NCBI GenBank assembly: GCA_045600125.1
Contig: JAZRXH010000081.1
Span: 1 to 37,092 of the forward strand
Direction of reading: 5' to 3'
Source: SIG622 sp045600125
GTDB taxonomy: Bacteria; Bacillota; Clostridia; Oscillospirales; CAG-382
Length of the DNA stretch: 37,092 nucleotides
Part shown: piece after piece, positions 24,846-33,612 of the stretch
Numbering within the stretch: the stretch's first letter is position 1
Layout: each line of letters begins with the position of its first letter
Program-made: the position numbers and the translations under genes
Notes under the pieces: model-generated
The model's database searches: none
What the model saw: only the letters and a program-made list of their open reading frames with translations
What the model was told of the DNA's origin: nothing

Positions 24846-24874
24846 AAGGGAATAAGTCCGAAAGGGGTCTTTTC

Positions 24875-26515
24875 ATGCCTTACCGAAAGAACCGAAAGAA
24901 CCGGAAGAACCGAAAGAGCCTGCAGAACCGGAAGAACCGGAAGAGCCCGCAGAACCGAAAGAAGAGCATCGTGCTTCTTGCCGCCGTTCTGTGCCTTGCT
25001 TCGTTTCTTCTTGCCGGATGCGGGATGAAGAAGCAAGCGTTCACCGAGCTTTCGCAGATGAACGACAGCGGCATTTCCATCGCCATGTGGTCGGGGTCGC
25101 CCTCCGAGAATACGGCGAAGAAGCATTTCCCGAAAGCCGAGCAGGTGCTGACGGCGGGAAACATCAGCATGATCATGGCGAACCTCCGGGGAAACAAGGT
25201 GGACGCCGCCATGGTCTCCAAGGTGTTTTACGATACATATCCCAATAAAGACGGGCTCCGCCTTCTCTCGGACGGCATCGAGAAGAGCGATTACGTCTTC
25301 TTCTTTGCAAAGAACGAAAAGGGCATGGCACTGCGGGATCAGATGAACGAATTCGTGAAGACGGCGGAGGAAAGCGGTCTGAACGACGAGCTTGCCCGTC
25401 TGTGGCTGGGTGAAAAGGTCATCGGACGCCCCATCGGCGCCGGCTGCGACGACCCGGACGCTCCCGAGCTCGTCTTTGCGGCGGAATACGAAACGCCTCC
25501 CTTCGGCTATATGGAGGGGGACAGGTGCATCGGCTACGACGTGGATTTTGCCGACTGCTTCTGCCGGGAATACGGCTACCGGCTGAAGGTGGTGGGGCTT
25601 CCGTTCTCGATGATCGCCTCGGGCGACGTGACCGGGGAATACGATTTTGCGGGCGGCGCTCTTCTCGTGGATGAGGAGCTGCTTCGCTCCAAGGTGGTTT
25701 CCGAGCCGCACTATTCCAGTCCCTTCGTGGTCATCGTCTGCGACGAGCCGGTCTCCTCGCCGCTGCAGTCGTCGATAAAGGACAGCTTTTATAATACCTT
25801 CGCGGTGGACAGACGTTGGAAGCTGTACGTCAACGGACTTCTTACGACCCTTGCCATTTTCCTTGTATCGGCGGTCTTCGGTACGCTTCTCGGCTTTCTT
25901 GTCTACCTTCTCGGCATCCGCTTCGGAAGGGGCTTCCGCAGGGCTGCGGGCGTTATCTTTACCGTGCTGCACATCACCCCGACCGTCGTGCTTCTCATGA
26001 TCTTCTACCACCTCGTGTTCCACGGGCTCAGCGTCAGCGGTCTTGCGGTGTCGGTGGTCGTGTTCATCCTTCTCATGACCGGTACGGTGTACGATCTCAT
26101 GGATTCCTCGGTGAAAACGGTGGACAGAGGACAGACGGAGGGAGCGATCGCTCTTGGCTGCACGCCGTCTCAGGCGTTTTTCAAGGTGGTTATGCCTCAG
26201 GCGATGCGGCACTTCCTGCCCATCTACCGGGGAGAGCTGGTGGGTCTTATCAAGGCGACGTCGGTGGTGGGCTACATTGCCGTGCAGGATCTTACGAAGG
26301 TGTCGGACATCATTCAGACCCGTACCTTCGACGCCTTTTTCCCGCTGTTCTCGGCGGCGGTCATCTATATTCTTCTCGCCGTTCTGCTCATCCGTCTTGT
26401 GAATCACATTTTCAGAAAGACCGACCCGAAAAACAGAGACCGGGAAAGCATCGTTTCGGATCTTGCAGAGATAAACGGCGGTACCGATGAGGAAGGAAGG
26501 GAGGCATCGAAATGA
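24875..26515 (+). CDS. Amino-acid-type ABC transporter, substrate-binding lipoprotein fused to permease
   Basis: The product has 546 residues from the ATG at 24875 (AAAGGGG 7 bases upstream). A very long basic n-region of RKN repeats (4-30, 15 Arg/Lys) precedes a hydrophobic core and the lipobox FLLAGC, with C49 as lipid-attachment site. Residues about 60-310 are periplasmic-binding sequence of the polar amino acid family: ISIAMWSGSP, then VFAAEYETPPFGYMEGDR and GYDVDFADCFCREYG. The order looks like two SBP-like pieces in tandem. Residues about 325-525 form the permease, with membrane helices and the EAA loop (EGAIALGCTPSQAFFKVVMP). It overlaps the ATPase gene by 4 bp. The substrate is unknown. 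Confidence 0.88.
   Translation: MPYRKNRKNRKNRKSLQNRKNRKSPQNRKKSIVLLAAVLCLASFLLAGCGMKKQAFTELSQMNDSGISIAMWSGSPSENTAKKHFPKAEQVLTAGNISMIMANLRGNKVDAAMVSKVFYDTYPNKDGLRLLSDGIEKSDYVFFFAKNEKGMALRDQMNEFVKTAEESGLNDELARLWLGEKVIGRPIGAGCDDPDAPELVFAAEYETPPFGYMEGDRCIGYDVDFADCFCREYGYRLKVVGLPFSMIASGDVTGEYDFAGGALLVDEELLRSKVVSEPHYSSPFVVIVCDEPVSSPLQSSIKDSFYNTFAVDRRWKLYVNGLLTTLAIFLVSAVFGTLLGFLVYLLGIRFGRGFRRAAGVIFTVLHITPTVVLLMIFYHLVFHGLSVSGLAVSVVVFILLMTGTVYDLMDSSVKTVDRGQTEGAIALGCTPSQAFFKVVMPQAMRHFLPIYRGELVGLIKATSVVGYIAVQDLTKVSDIIQTRTFDAFFPLFSAAVIYILLAVLLIRLVNHIFRKTDPKNRDRESIVSDLAEINGGTDEEGREASK
24881..24961 (+). repeat. 9-bp in-frame tandem repeat encoding the signal-peptide n-region
   Basis: Nine 9-bp units run from 24881 to 24961, mostly AACCGAAAG or AACCGGAAG (Asn-Arg-Lys). 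Every few units are replaced by AGCCTGCAG or AGCCCGCAG (Ser-Leu/Pro-Gln), giving a higher-order pattern of 27 bases. Changes in copy number would keep the reading frame. Confidence 0.9.
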
Positions 26516-27600
26516 TCCGTGTCAGTCATCTTCATAAAGCGTTCGGCGAAAACGTCATTCTCCGTGACGTGAACGTCACCATCAACGACGGCGACGTGAT
26601 CTCGGTGATCGGACCCTCCGGCTGCGGAAAGTCCACCTTCCTTCGCTGTCTGAACCTTCTGGAAAAGCCGACGGGCGGCAGTATTTTCCTTGAAGACCGG
26701 GACATCACCGATAAGGATTTCCCAAAGAGCGAGCTTCATCGGGAGATCGGCATGGTGTTCCAGTCCTTCAACCTTTTCGGGAACATGACGGTGATCGAAA
26801 ACGTGATGTTCGGTCCGGTGAACGTTCTCGGGAAAAGCCGGAAGGAGGTCTATCCCGAGGCGATGGAGCTTCTTTCAAGGGTGGGTCTTGCCGACCGGGC
26901 TCTGCGCTATCCCGACGAGCTATCCGGCGGTCAGAAGCAGCGTGTCGCCATTGCCAGAGCCCTTGCCATGAAGCCGAAGGTGCTTCTGTTTGACGAGCCT
27001 ACCAGCGCTCTCGACCCGACCCTCGTGCGGGAGGTGGAGACGGTCATAAGGAACCTTGCCGCATCCGGCTACACCATGCTGATTGTCACCCACGAAATGC
27101 GCTTTGCCCGTGAGGTGGCAAACCGGGTCTTCTATATGGACGACAAGGGGATTTACGAGGACGGCACTCCCGAGGAGATCTTCGACAAGCCGAAGCGGGA
27201 AAAGACGAGGCAGTTCGTCAACCACCTGCGCTGTCTTACCGAGCACATCGACTCGAAGGGCTTCGACTTCATCGGTGCGAGCAGCCGCATCGCCTCCTTC
27301 GGCTATAAGAACCTTATGCCGAGGCAGACAATCCGAGGCGCCCTTACGCTGTTTGAGGAGCTGTGCGTCCTTTCGGTCATGCCGAGGCTTGGCAAAGACG
27401 TTTCGATCGGGTACGTTCTCGAATACTCCGAGGACACCGGGAGGTGCGAAGCCCGCATCGGCTACGACGGCGATTTCGAGCTTGACGTTTCCGGCGACGG
27501 GTACGGCGACATCCTCATACGGAACGCCGCAGAGGTCATGGAGCCGTTTGAAAATACCGAGAATGCGTATAAGAAGAACTACCGCTTCATTCTCAAATGA
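26512..27600 (+). CDS. Amino-acid ABC transporter ATP-binding protein with extra C-terminal domain
   Basis: Residues 1-240 form a standard polar-amino-acid ATPase: Walker A GPSGCGKST, Q-loop VFQSFNLF, signature LSGGQKQR, Walker B VLLFDEPTSALDP and H-loop IVTHEMRFA. Family members such as GlnQ stop near 240-250 residues. This protein continues to 362 with a separate domain. It contains LTLFEELCVLSVMPRLG and GYVLEYSEDTG, and ends DGYGDILIRNAAEVME plus NYRFILK. The 'F-E-E-L' helix and 'DGYG' faintly recall a GHKL-type ATPase fold, but this is a guess. The start overlaps the previous stop (ATGA). Confidence 0.93.
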   Translation: MIRVSHLHKAFGENVILRDVNVTINDGDVISVIGPSGCGKSTFLRCLNLLEKPTGGSIFLEDRDITDKDFPKSELHREIGMVFQSFNLFGNMTVIENVMFGPVNVLGKSRKEVYPEAMELLSRVGLADRALRYPDELSGGQKQRVAIARALAMKPKVLLFDEPTSALDPTLVREVETVIRNLAASGYTMLIVTHEMRFAREVANRVFYMDDKGIYEDGTPEEIFDKPKREKTRQFVNHLRCLTEHIDSKGFDFIGASSRIASFGYKNLMPRQTIRGALTLFEELCVLSVMPRLGKDVSIGYVLEYSEDTGRCEARIGYDGDFELDVSGDGYGDILIRNAAEVMEPFENTENAYKKNYRFILK

Positions 27601-27644
27601 CGGATTCGTTTCAAAGGATATCTGAATTTCTGAAAGGTAATATT

Positions 27645-28442
27645 ATGGCACAACAAAGAAAATACCGGACGGTGCTGATCGGGGCGACCTTCTATGCCGC
27701 CGCCTACGCTTCGGTACGTCCCGAAGACTGCCTCATCGTGGAACGGCACAGCTTTACGGGGTCGGATTTTGCCCAGAGCGCAAAGCAGTGCGTGATACCG
27801 GAAAAAGACTATGCTGGGGACGCCGCTTCCTTCCGGGAGGAGCTTTTCCGCAGAGCCGTTATCGACAGGGACGGCAATGCGCAGATGGTGCCGTTTGCGG
27901 AGCTTCTTTCGGAATATATCGTGAAGAAAGACCTCGCTGTTCTCCTTGAGACCGAGGCGGTCTCGGTGACTAAGCGGGAGGACGGCAGCTTTACCGTAAG
28001 GCTCTTTGACCGGGACGGCTTTTCCGAGCTTCTCTGCGACCGGGTCATCGACACCGAAGCGTTCCCCTCGGAGGGCTGTTACAGAACGCTGGGACTTACC
28101 CTTCTTTCGGACGGGCGTGTGCCGCTTCTTGCGGAAGGCGAAAGGGGGAGGTTCTGTAAGACGGCGCTTCCCGACGTGTATATCTATCAGCTGCGGCTTT
28201 CCGACGGCGACGACGTGACCTCGGCGCATCTCAAACTGAAGCGTCTTATCGAGGAGACAGACACCTTCTCCGGCATGAAGGCGGTCGCTGCGGCGAACTG
28301 CTTTGCCTTTCATTATCCCGCTCCGGTACGCACCGAGACGGAGGACGGCGTCTGGCACGTTCCCTCCGCTTCCTTTGCAGATCCCTTAGCAGCCATGGAA
28401 GGAGGTGCGGCGGATGCTTTATCGTACCTTGGCGGAAGGTAA
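27645..28442 (+). CDS. FAD-oxidoreductase-like protein with degenerate dinucleotide motif
   Basis: The product has 265 residues from the ATG at 27645, which follows AAAGGT; the frame is open 48 bases further 5' and overlaps the ATPase gene. It starts YRTVLIGATFYAAAYAS, then CLIVERHSF, like a Rossmann strand-turn-helix with an acidic strand-2 end but without the G-x-G-x-x-G. The middle (VPFAELLSEYIVKKDLAVLLET, then VSVTKREDGSFTVRLF and LCDRVIDTEA) follows the FAD-dependent oxidoreductase (PF12831-type) pattern. The role of flavin, if bound, is unknown. It overlaps the next gene by 29 bp, suggesting tight coupling. Confidence 0.65.
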   Translation: MAQQRKYRTVLIGATFYAAAYASVRPEDCLIVERHSFTGSDFAQSAKQCVIPEKDYAGDAASFREELFRRAVIDRDGNAQMVPFAELLSEYIVKKDLAVLLETEAVSVTKREDGSFTVRLFDRDGFSELLCDRVIDTEAFPSEGCYRTLGLTLLSDGRVPLLAEGERGRFCKTALPDVYIYQLRLSDGDDVTSAHLKLKRLIEETDTFSGMKAVAAANCFAFHYPAPVRTETEDGVWHVPSASFADPLAAMEGGAADALSYLGGR

Positions 28443-30159
28443 GTGCGTTTGCACCCCGAAAGACGAAAGAGACGTAACGTTCGATCATTCCTGCGACGTG
28501 TGCGTGGCAGGGCTCGGAACGGCGGGGGCGATCTCTGCCGTCGTGTGTGCGGAAAAGGGAGCGTCTGTTTTCGGCATCGACCGCACGACCATGATGGGCG
28601 GGCTCGGAACATCGGGCGTTCTCGATTACTATTTCGGGACCCCCGGCGGCACTGTCTGCCGCTTCAACGAGGCTTGCTACGACCTTATCGACTCCGGAAA
28701 ATACCTTTCCACGGGAGGACGGGACATCCGCCCCGAGGCGCTTCCCGGCTTTCTCAAAAGCAATACCCTTCTGAAGGCGGCAACCGACGCCGGTGCAAGG
28801 CTTCTCTTTGACGCCCGCCTCACCGGGGTCTATACTGAAGGGAAAAAGGTCGTCGGCGTCGAATGCTTTGACGGCAAAAGCTTTATCAATATATCCTGCA
28901 AAGTTCTCATAGACGGCGCCGACGGCAGCGCCTGCCGCCTCTGCGGCTGTGATTTCATGCCGGTGCGGAGCGACGGGCATACCATGCAGTTTTCCCATAT
29001 GCTCACCACCTACGACCGCCGCTATGTGCGGTGCGCCTGCCGCTTCAACGGCTTCCCGGATTCCGAGAATACGGCGGAGTGGACGAAGAAGCTCCTTCGC
29101 AGCACGCTGTCCTATGAGAAGTATGACTTCGGCATTGCCACCGAGTCGGCGCTTCCGGGTATTCGCGAAAACCGGAACGTGATGACCGACAATACCTTTG
29201 ACCTTGCTTCTCTTGCAAAAGGCGAGGCGTGCGTAAAGCCTCTGTTTTACGGCTTTGCCCCGGTGGACAACTGCACACGGGACAAGCAGAACGAGCCGGA
29301 GGTCATTCAGGACTGGTTCGTCCTGTGCAAAATGGAGCGGTTCGGACTGGCAGCCCCCATGCCGATGGCGGCGCTTATCCCGAAGGGGTACGACAACATT
29401 CTGGTGGTCGGGAAGGCGACGGGACTCGGGCACGAGCTGTCCGCCTGCCTCCGCATGAAGTTCGATATGGAAAAGTGCGGCGAGGCGGCGGCGTACATGG
29501 CGGTCTCGGCGCTCCGTCACGGCTGTGACGTGCGGGAGGTGCCCTATGAGGAGGTTCTTGCCGGGCTGAAGGAGAGCGGCGCTTTCTCTTTGGAGCATAA
29601 CATCGGCGTTGCCGACCTCAACGAGCCGATCCCGGAAAAGAGGCTGTGGAAGAGCTATGTGCCGCCGAAAAATACCGACGAGCTTCGGGAGGCTCTTTCC
29701 TCAAGGGAACCCGGAACGGCGATATGGTACCTCCGGAATCACTGTACAGACTCGGAGAGAGAAGCGCTTGTTTCGTTCCTTTCGTCGGACGACAGATTTC
29801 TTTGCGAAAACAGCGCCGTGGCTCTGGGCGTACTCGGGGACGAGCGCTGCCTTCCCGTTCTGCGGGATATCCTCTCAAAGCCTCCCGTGGGAGTCGTGTA
29901 CACCGTACCGAAGGGGAACACCCCCTACGGATGGCTGAATAAGACGAGCTTTTGCAATTTCACAAAGGCGATCATCCTTCTCGGGCGCTTCCGGGATAAG
30001 GAGAGCGTGCCTCTTCTCCGCCGCATCGTCGAGACCGAGGGCAGGGAGGCTGACGAAGCGAAGCTTTGCGAGGAAGGCTACACGAGGCTTTCCGAGATGG
30101 CGGATGAGTTTTATGCTTTTGCGAAGGCTTCGCTTTCGGATATCGAATCGGAACGGTAA
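28414..30159 (+). CDS. FAD-dependent oxidoreductase with C-terminal HEAT-like repeats
   Basis: The product has 581 residues from the ATG at 28414, with GGAGGTG about 8 bases upstream; a GTG at 28405 is part of that site. The FAD motif is CDVCVAGLGTAGAISAVVCA followed by VFGIDR and MMGGLGTSG, as in PF12831-family flavoproteins. The second FAD contact is near LIPKGYDNILVVGKATGLGHELSACLRM. The last 150 residues hold alpha-helical HEAT-like repeats: AIWYLRNHCTDSEREALVSF, LCENSAVALGVLGDERCLPV and AIILLGRFRDKESVPLLRRI. Such repeats often mediate protein contacts. It is the last gene of the transporter unit and is closed by a strong terminator. The substrate is unknown. Confidence 0.85.
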   Translation: MLYRTLAEGKCVCTPKDERDVTFDHSCDVCVAGLGTAGAISAVVCAEKGASVFGIDRTTMMGGLGTSGVLDYYFGTPGGTVCRFNEACYDLIDSGKYLSTGGRDIRPEALPGFLKSNTLLKAATDAGARLLFDARLTGVYTEGKKVVGVECFDGKSFINISCKVLIDGADGSACRLCGCDFMPVRSDGHTMQFSHMLTTYDRRYVRCACRFNGFPDSENTAEWTKKLLRSTLSYEKYDFGIATESALPGIRENRNVMTDNTFDLASLAKGEACVKPLFYGFAPVDNCTRDKQNEPEVIQDWFVLCKMERFGLAAPMPMAALIPKGYDNILVVGKATGLGHELSACLRMKFDMEKCGEAAAYMAVSALRHGCDVREVPYEEVLAGLKESGAFSLEHNIGVADLNEPIPEKRLWKSYVPPKNTDELREALSSREPGTAIWYLRNHCTDSEREALVSFLSSDDRFLCENSAVALGVLGDERCLPVLRDILSKPPVGVVYTVPKGNTPYGWLNKTSFCNFTKAIILLGRFRDKESVPLLRRIVETEGREADEAKLCEEGYTRLSEMADEFYAFAKASLSDIESER

Positions 30160-30168
30160 AGTAAATGA

Positions 30169-30197
30169 CCGCCGCAGGCTCGGTTTTCCTGCGGCGG
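30169..30197 (+). terminator. Strong terminator of the transporter-flavoprotein operon
   Basis: CCGCCGCAGG (30169-30178) pairs perfectly with CCTGCGGCGG (30188-30197) around a 9-nt loop, followed by TGTTCTTTGTC. Confidence 0.85.
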
Positions 30198-30224
30198 TGT
30201 TCTTTGTCATATTCGCTGATCGGC

Positions 30225-33200
30225 TTATTCGCTTCTCCCTGCGTCCTTTTCAAGAGCACACCAGAGATTGGTGGGGTCAAGGCGGAAGGACTCGCAGAGC
30301 AGTTCCTTTGCTTTCTCTTCGTTCCCGCCATAGCGGAAAAGGAGTCCGAGAAGATAGGAGAAGGCGGCTTTCCGGGCGTCCTCGGGCTGTTCGATGTAGG
30401 AGATGAAGAAGGGCGTTGTCGAGAAATACCCGGCGTCCTCTGTTTCAAGAGCCGCCGTCCATTCCCGGAAGTATCTGTCGACAAGCGCACGGGCGCCGAG
30501 GGGATCGTTTTCTTTTGCAAGGCACCTCGCCTTGTAGCAGCACAGCTCCCGCAGGTGCATATCCGAGAAGTAGTCGATTTCAAGACCGAGGATGTATTTG
30601 TAGATTTCGCCGGCTTCTGTATGCCTTCCCAGCTTGTCAAGGCACTCTGCGGCGCAGTATTTATGCGGCACGAGCTTTACCTCGTTCCAGATGCCCGCAC
30701 CGAGGTTCTGCGGCAGGGTAAGGGCGGCGGTGAAGGAGGACAGCGCTTCTTCGTATTCTCCCTTTGCCATGGCTTTTCTGCCCTTCGCATGCCATGCAAA
30801 CATATACTGCTCGGCTACGGCGTGCTCGCCGCCCTCGCAGGGCACGAAGGTGTGATGCAGAAGGACGTCAAGCGCCGCATCGTAGTTCCCGGCAAGATTG
30901 TACGCCCGTGCCTTCTCAAGACAGATATCGTCCCGGATATTTTCCCCCGATGTGCGGCTTTCGATAAAGGCGATGCGCTCGGAGGGGCTTACGTTCATTT
31001 TTGCCATGACAAGAGCCGTTTCATAGACGAGCTGTTCGCTCTTTGGGCAAAGCGTGAGCGCTTTTTCGAGAAGGGGAAGGACTTCCTTTTTCCGGTCAAG
31101 ATGGCTGTAATACAGACACGCAAGATTGCGGTAAGCATAGGCAAAGCCGGGCTCTTTGCGAAGTGCCGTCCGGAACTCCTCTGCCGCCTCATGATAGCGC
31201 TTTTTCGAGTAGAGGAAGCAGCCGAGAAGATAGTGCAGTCCCGCCTTGTCCGGGCTCTTTCCGAGCGCCGAAAGAAGGAGGTCGTATTCCTCCCGCAGAG
31301 AAGGGAAGGAGCCCTTGCCGACCGCCGCCTCGGCGTTTTCGTACTCTCCGAGGAAGCAGTAAAGGACGGGGGATTTGTCCCTGCAAGCCTTCGCCGTTTC
31401 TCTTGCCCATTCCTCCATGCCGCACCGGGACAGGTCGCAGACGATATCAAACACCGTCCGGGCGCTTTCGCCCTGGAGATGTTCCGCAAGCTCGCTTACG
31501 GGACGGTTTTCGATATAGCAGAGGACGAAAGCGGCAAAGTGGTTCAGTCTGTCAACCGAGAGAACGTGCGAAAGATGCGCCCTTGCCTCGTCGCTTTTTC
31601 CGAGCCGGTAAAGAGCGACGCCTCGGAGGGTCAGCGCCACGGGGTTTTCGGTGTTTGTTTTGAGAGCTTCCTCCGCATCCGTCAGCATTTCTTCAAAGTC
31701 ATGTCTTCGCCCGCTTATTTCAGCGCACTTTGTCATGGCGCAGGCACGGCAGTCGTAGCTCCACGCCGCCTTTCGGAAGCGGTCGTAGGCTTCGCCGTCT
31801 TTTCCGAGGGCTTCGAGGATGAGTCCGAGAAGATAATAGATTTTACCGCTCGTCGGCTGCTTATTGAAGCGGGTGAGGACGCCGAGGGCTTTCTCGGCAT
31901 GGGAATACGCCTCCTTGTACAGCGCTCTTTCGTAAAAGAGAAGCGCCAGAGCCATGAGGGAATCGGCGTGGTCGGGGTCACGGCGCAGCGCTTCGGTAAA
32001 GCAGACCTGCGCGTCCTTTGCGGGATCCCGGTACTGAAGAAGGTGAACGCCCTCAAGGTAGAGAACGTCGGCGCTCTTCTCTTCCTTGAAACAGGGCATA
32101 TCCCGGGTGGTTTCCGGGACGGAATAGGCGCAGGGCTTTTCGCTCCTGTACTCCATCAGCGTTTTGCCGTTTTCCGAGAGGTCTGAAAGAATAAAGGTAT
32201 AGCCTTCGCCGAAGGGAGCGTTTTCGACTGTCTGCACCTTTCCCGCCTTCAAGGACAGTTCTTTTTTGCATACCGTGTTTCCGTCTTTGTCAAGGATCGC
32301 CGCAAGTGCCGAAACGTCCTTTGTGACCTGCAGCGTAAAAGTGCCGTTTTCAAAATGCACGGCGCCGCAGATGTTCGCAAAGTCCGGTGTGCCCATATTG
32401 CCGATGGGGTACCAGCTCTGTGTAAAGCTCTTGGTTTCGTAGGGCTCGAGGAAGGAGAAGTCCGGCTGATTGTCGGAGTAGGAGCCCGCCATCAGCTCGG
32501 CATAAGCGCCGTCTGTGTCGGTGAGGGCATTCTCCCACGACCTTGAAAGCTGATTGTACGCCCAGGTGAACATCTTTTTGCCGGTGGAAATATGGTGGTC
32601 GCCGATATGGACGACGCCGCAGCCCTTTCCTTCATCGTACCCGCCGAAGAAATCGTATTTCGTGGGAGCGCAGAAGTAGGAGGTGGGCTGTCTTGTGTTC
32701 TTGTGGTAGGATATATCGGTCTCGCCGTCATAGCGGATGCCGTTGTACACGCCGAGGGCGTTGGTGGCGACGGGGTAGGTGGTGACCGAGCGCTTGTAGT
32801 GGAAGTTTACATAGGTCACGTCCTTCGGGAAGAAGATGCGGTAATTTTCGTTCACCGGCACGGCGGCGTTCTCCCACCAGAGGAAGGAATGACCGACGGG
32901 GGTGCGGTTGCAGAGCCTCATCCGTGTTTCAAAATACGCTCCGTCCTTCGGAAGAAACACGCCGAAGGTGCCCTTCATGCGGTCAAAGCAGTCGTGCTCC
33001 GACATCCACACCGTTACGCCCTCTTCGGATTCTTCGGTATAATAATCCACCGGCATATAGGTGGAGGGTCGGTGGTGGAAGGGCCAGTTGAACTCCACGC
33101 CGCCGGAGATCCAGGAGCCGAGACAGCCGATGAGCGCCGGCTTTATGACGTGCTGACGGTAGAAGAAGTCGTACCCGGTGGTCTTGTCAAGCGCCGAGAA

Positions 33201-33440
33201 GATCCTGCCGCCTATTTCCGGCAATATTTCAAGGCGGAGATAATCGTTTTCGAGGGTGACGACGGTATATTCCCTGTCTATCTTTTTATCGCGGATGACG
33301 CTGAGAACCACCTTATTCGGATAAGGATTCCCGCTCGTTCTCTGATGTACCCGGTTTTCGGCGAACATCGGCATTTCCTCGAAGGGCGGCTCGGGGTAGG
33401 TGGGGATGCGCTTTTTTTCGATTTTTATCTTTGCGGACAC
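30225..33440 (-). CDS. DUF5107 domain protein with long TPR region
   Basis: The protein has 1071 residues. The N-terminal 370 residues are of the DUF5107 type, a galactose-mutarotase-like sandwich: VVTLENDYLRLEILPEIGGRI, LDKTTGYDFFYRQHV, GGVEFNWPFHHRPSTYMPV and FLWWENAAVPVNENYRIFFP. From about 460 to the end it is alpha-helical with many TPR-like repeats (for example YYLLGLILEALGKDGEAYDRF and HYLLGCFLYSKKRYHEAAEEF). No signal peptide is seen. The start is GTG at 33440 with AAGGAGG 6-8 bases upstream. The ATG at 33473 overlaps the -10 box and so cannot be used. DUF5107 proteins are thought to act in carbohydrate metabolism; the reaction is not known to me. Confidence 0.88.
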   Translation of the reverse strand: MSAKIKIEKKRIPTYPEPPFEEMPMFAENRVHQRTSGNPYPNKVVLSVIRDKKIDREYTVVTLENDYLRLEILPEIGGRIFSALDKTTGYDFFYRQHVIKPALIGCLGSWISGGVEFNWPFHHRPSTYMPVDYYTEESEEGVTVWMSEHDCFDRMKGTFGVFLPKDGAYFETRMRLCNRTPVGHSFLWWENAAVPVNENYRIFFPKDVTYVNFHYKRSVTTYPVATNALGVYNGIRYDGETDISYHKNTRQPTSYFCAPTKYDFFGGYDEGKGCGVVHIGDHHISTGKKMFTWAYNQLSRSWENALTDTDGAYAELMAGSYSDNQPDFSFLEPYETKSFTQSWYPIGNMGTPDFANICGAVHFENGTFTLQVTKDVSALAAILDKDGNTVCKKELSLKAGKVQTVENAPFGEGYTFILSDLSENGKTLMEYRSEKPCAYSVPETTRDMPCFKEEKSADVLYLEGVHLLQYRDPAKDAQVCFTEALRRDPDHADSLMALALLFYERALYKEAYSHAEKALGVLTRFNKQPTSGKIYYLLGLILEALGKDGEAYDRFRKAAWSYDCRACAMTKCAEISGRRHDFEEMLTDAEEALKTNTENPVALTLRGVALYRLGKSDEARAHLSHVLSVDRLNHFAAFVLCYIENRPVSELAEHLQGESARTVFDIVCDLSRCGMEEWARETAKACRDKSPVLYCFLGEYENAEAAVGKGSFPSLREEYDLLLSALGKSPDKAGLHYLLGCFLYSKKRYHEAAEEFRTALRKEPGFAYAYRNLACLYYSHLDRKKEVLPLLEKALTLCPKSEQLVYETALVMAKMNVSPSERIAFIESRTSGENIRDDICLEKARAYNLAGNYDAALDVLLHHTFVPCEGGEHAVAEQYMFAWHAKGRKAMAKGEYEEALSSFTAALTLPQNLGAGIWNEVKLVPHKYCAAECLDKLGRHTEAGEIYKYILGLEIDYFSDMHLRELCCYKARCLAKENDPLGARALVDRYFREWTAALETEDAGYFSTTPFFISYIEQPEDARKAAFSYLLGLLFRYGGNEEKAKELLCESFRLDPTNLWCALEKDAGRSE

Positions 33441-33471
33441 GGTGATGCCTCCTTGCTTTTTTCTGTCTGCC

Positions 33472-33500
33472 ATTATAGCCCTTTTTCCTTATTTCTTCAA
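33472..33500 (-). promoter_or_regulatory. Promoter of the DUF5107-TPR gene
   Basis: On the minus strand, TTGAAG (33495-33500), a 17-nt spacer, then TATAAT (33472-33477). The -10 box overlaps an in-frame ATG, which shows that translation starts downstream at GTG 33440. Confidence 0.72.
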
Positions 33501-33538
33501 TACAAAACTTTTCGGCGAATGTCCGCTGTTTCTTAAAC

Positions 33539-33567
33539 TTGACAAAAGGGCAAAGAGAAGGTAAAAT
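33539..33567 (+). promoter_or_regulatory. Promoter of the divergent regulator gene
   Basis: A perfect TTGACA (33539-33544), a 17-nt spacer, then TAAAAT (33562-33567), 46 bases before the start codon. Confidence 0.8.
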
Positions 33568-33612
33568 GGGAATGAAAATATCACGGCGAGTTCTGCAAAG
33601 GAGAGCATCGGA

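Noticed and set aside
24665..26407. Long minus-strand open frame opposite the transporter gene
   Set aside because: It mirrors a well-supported ABC gene. The product is rich in His and Arg with no recognisable domain.
30165..32186. Long plus-strand open frame opposite the TPR region
   Set aside because: It is a shadow of the DUF5107-TPR gene in a GC-rich segment. There is no start signal, and it covers the terminator hairpin at its 5' end.
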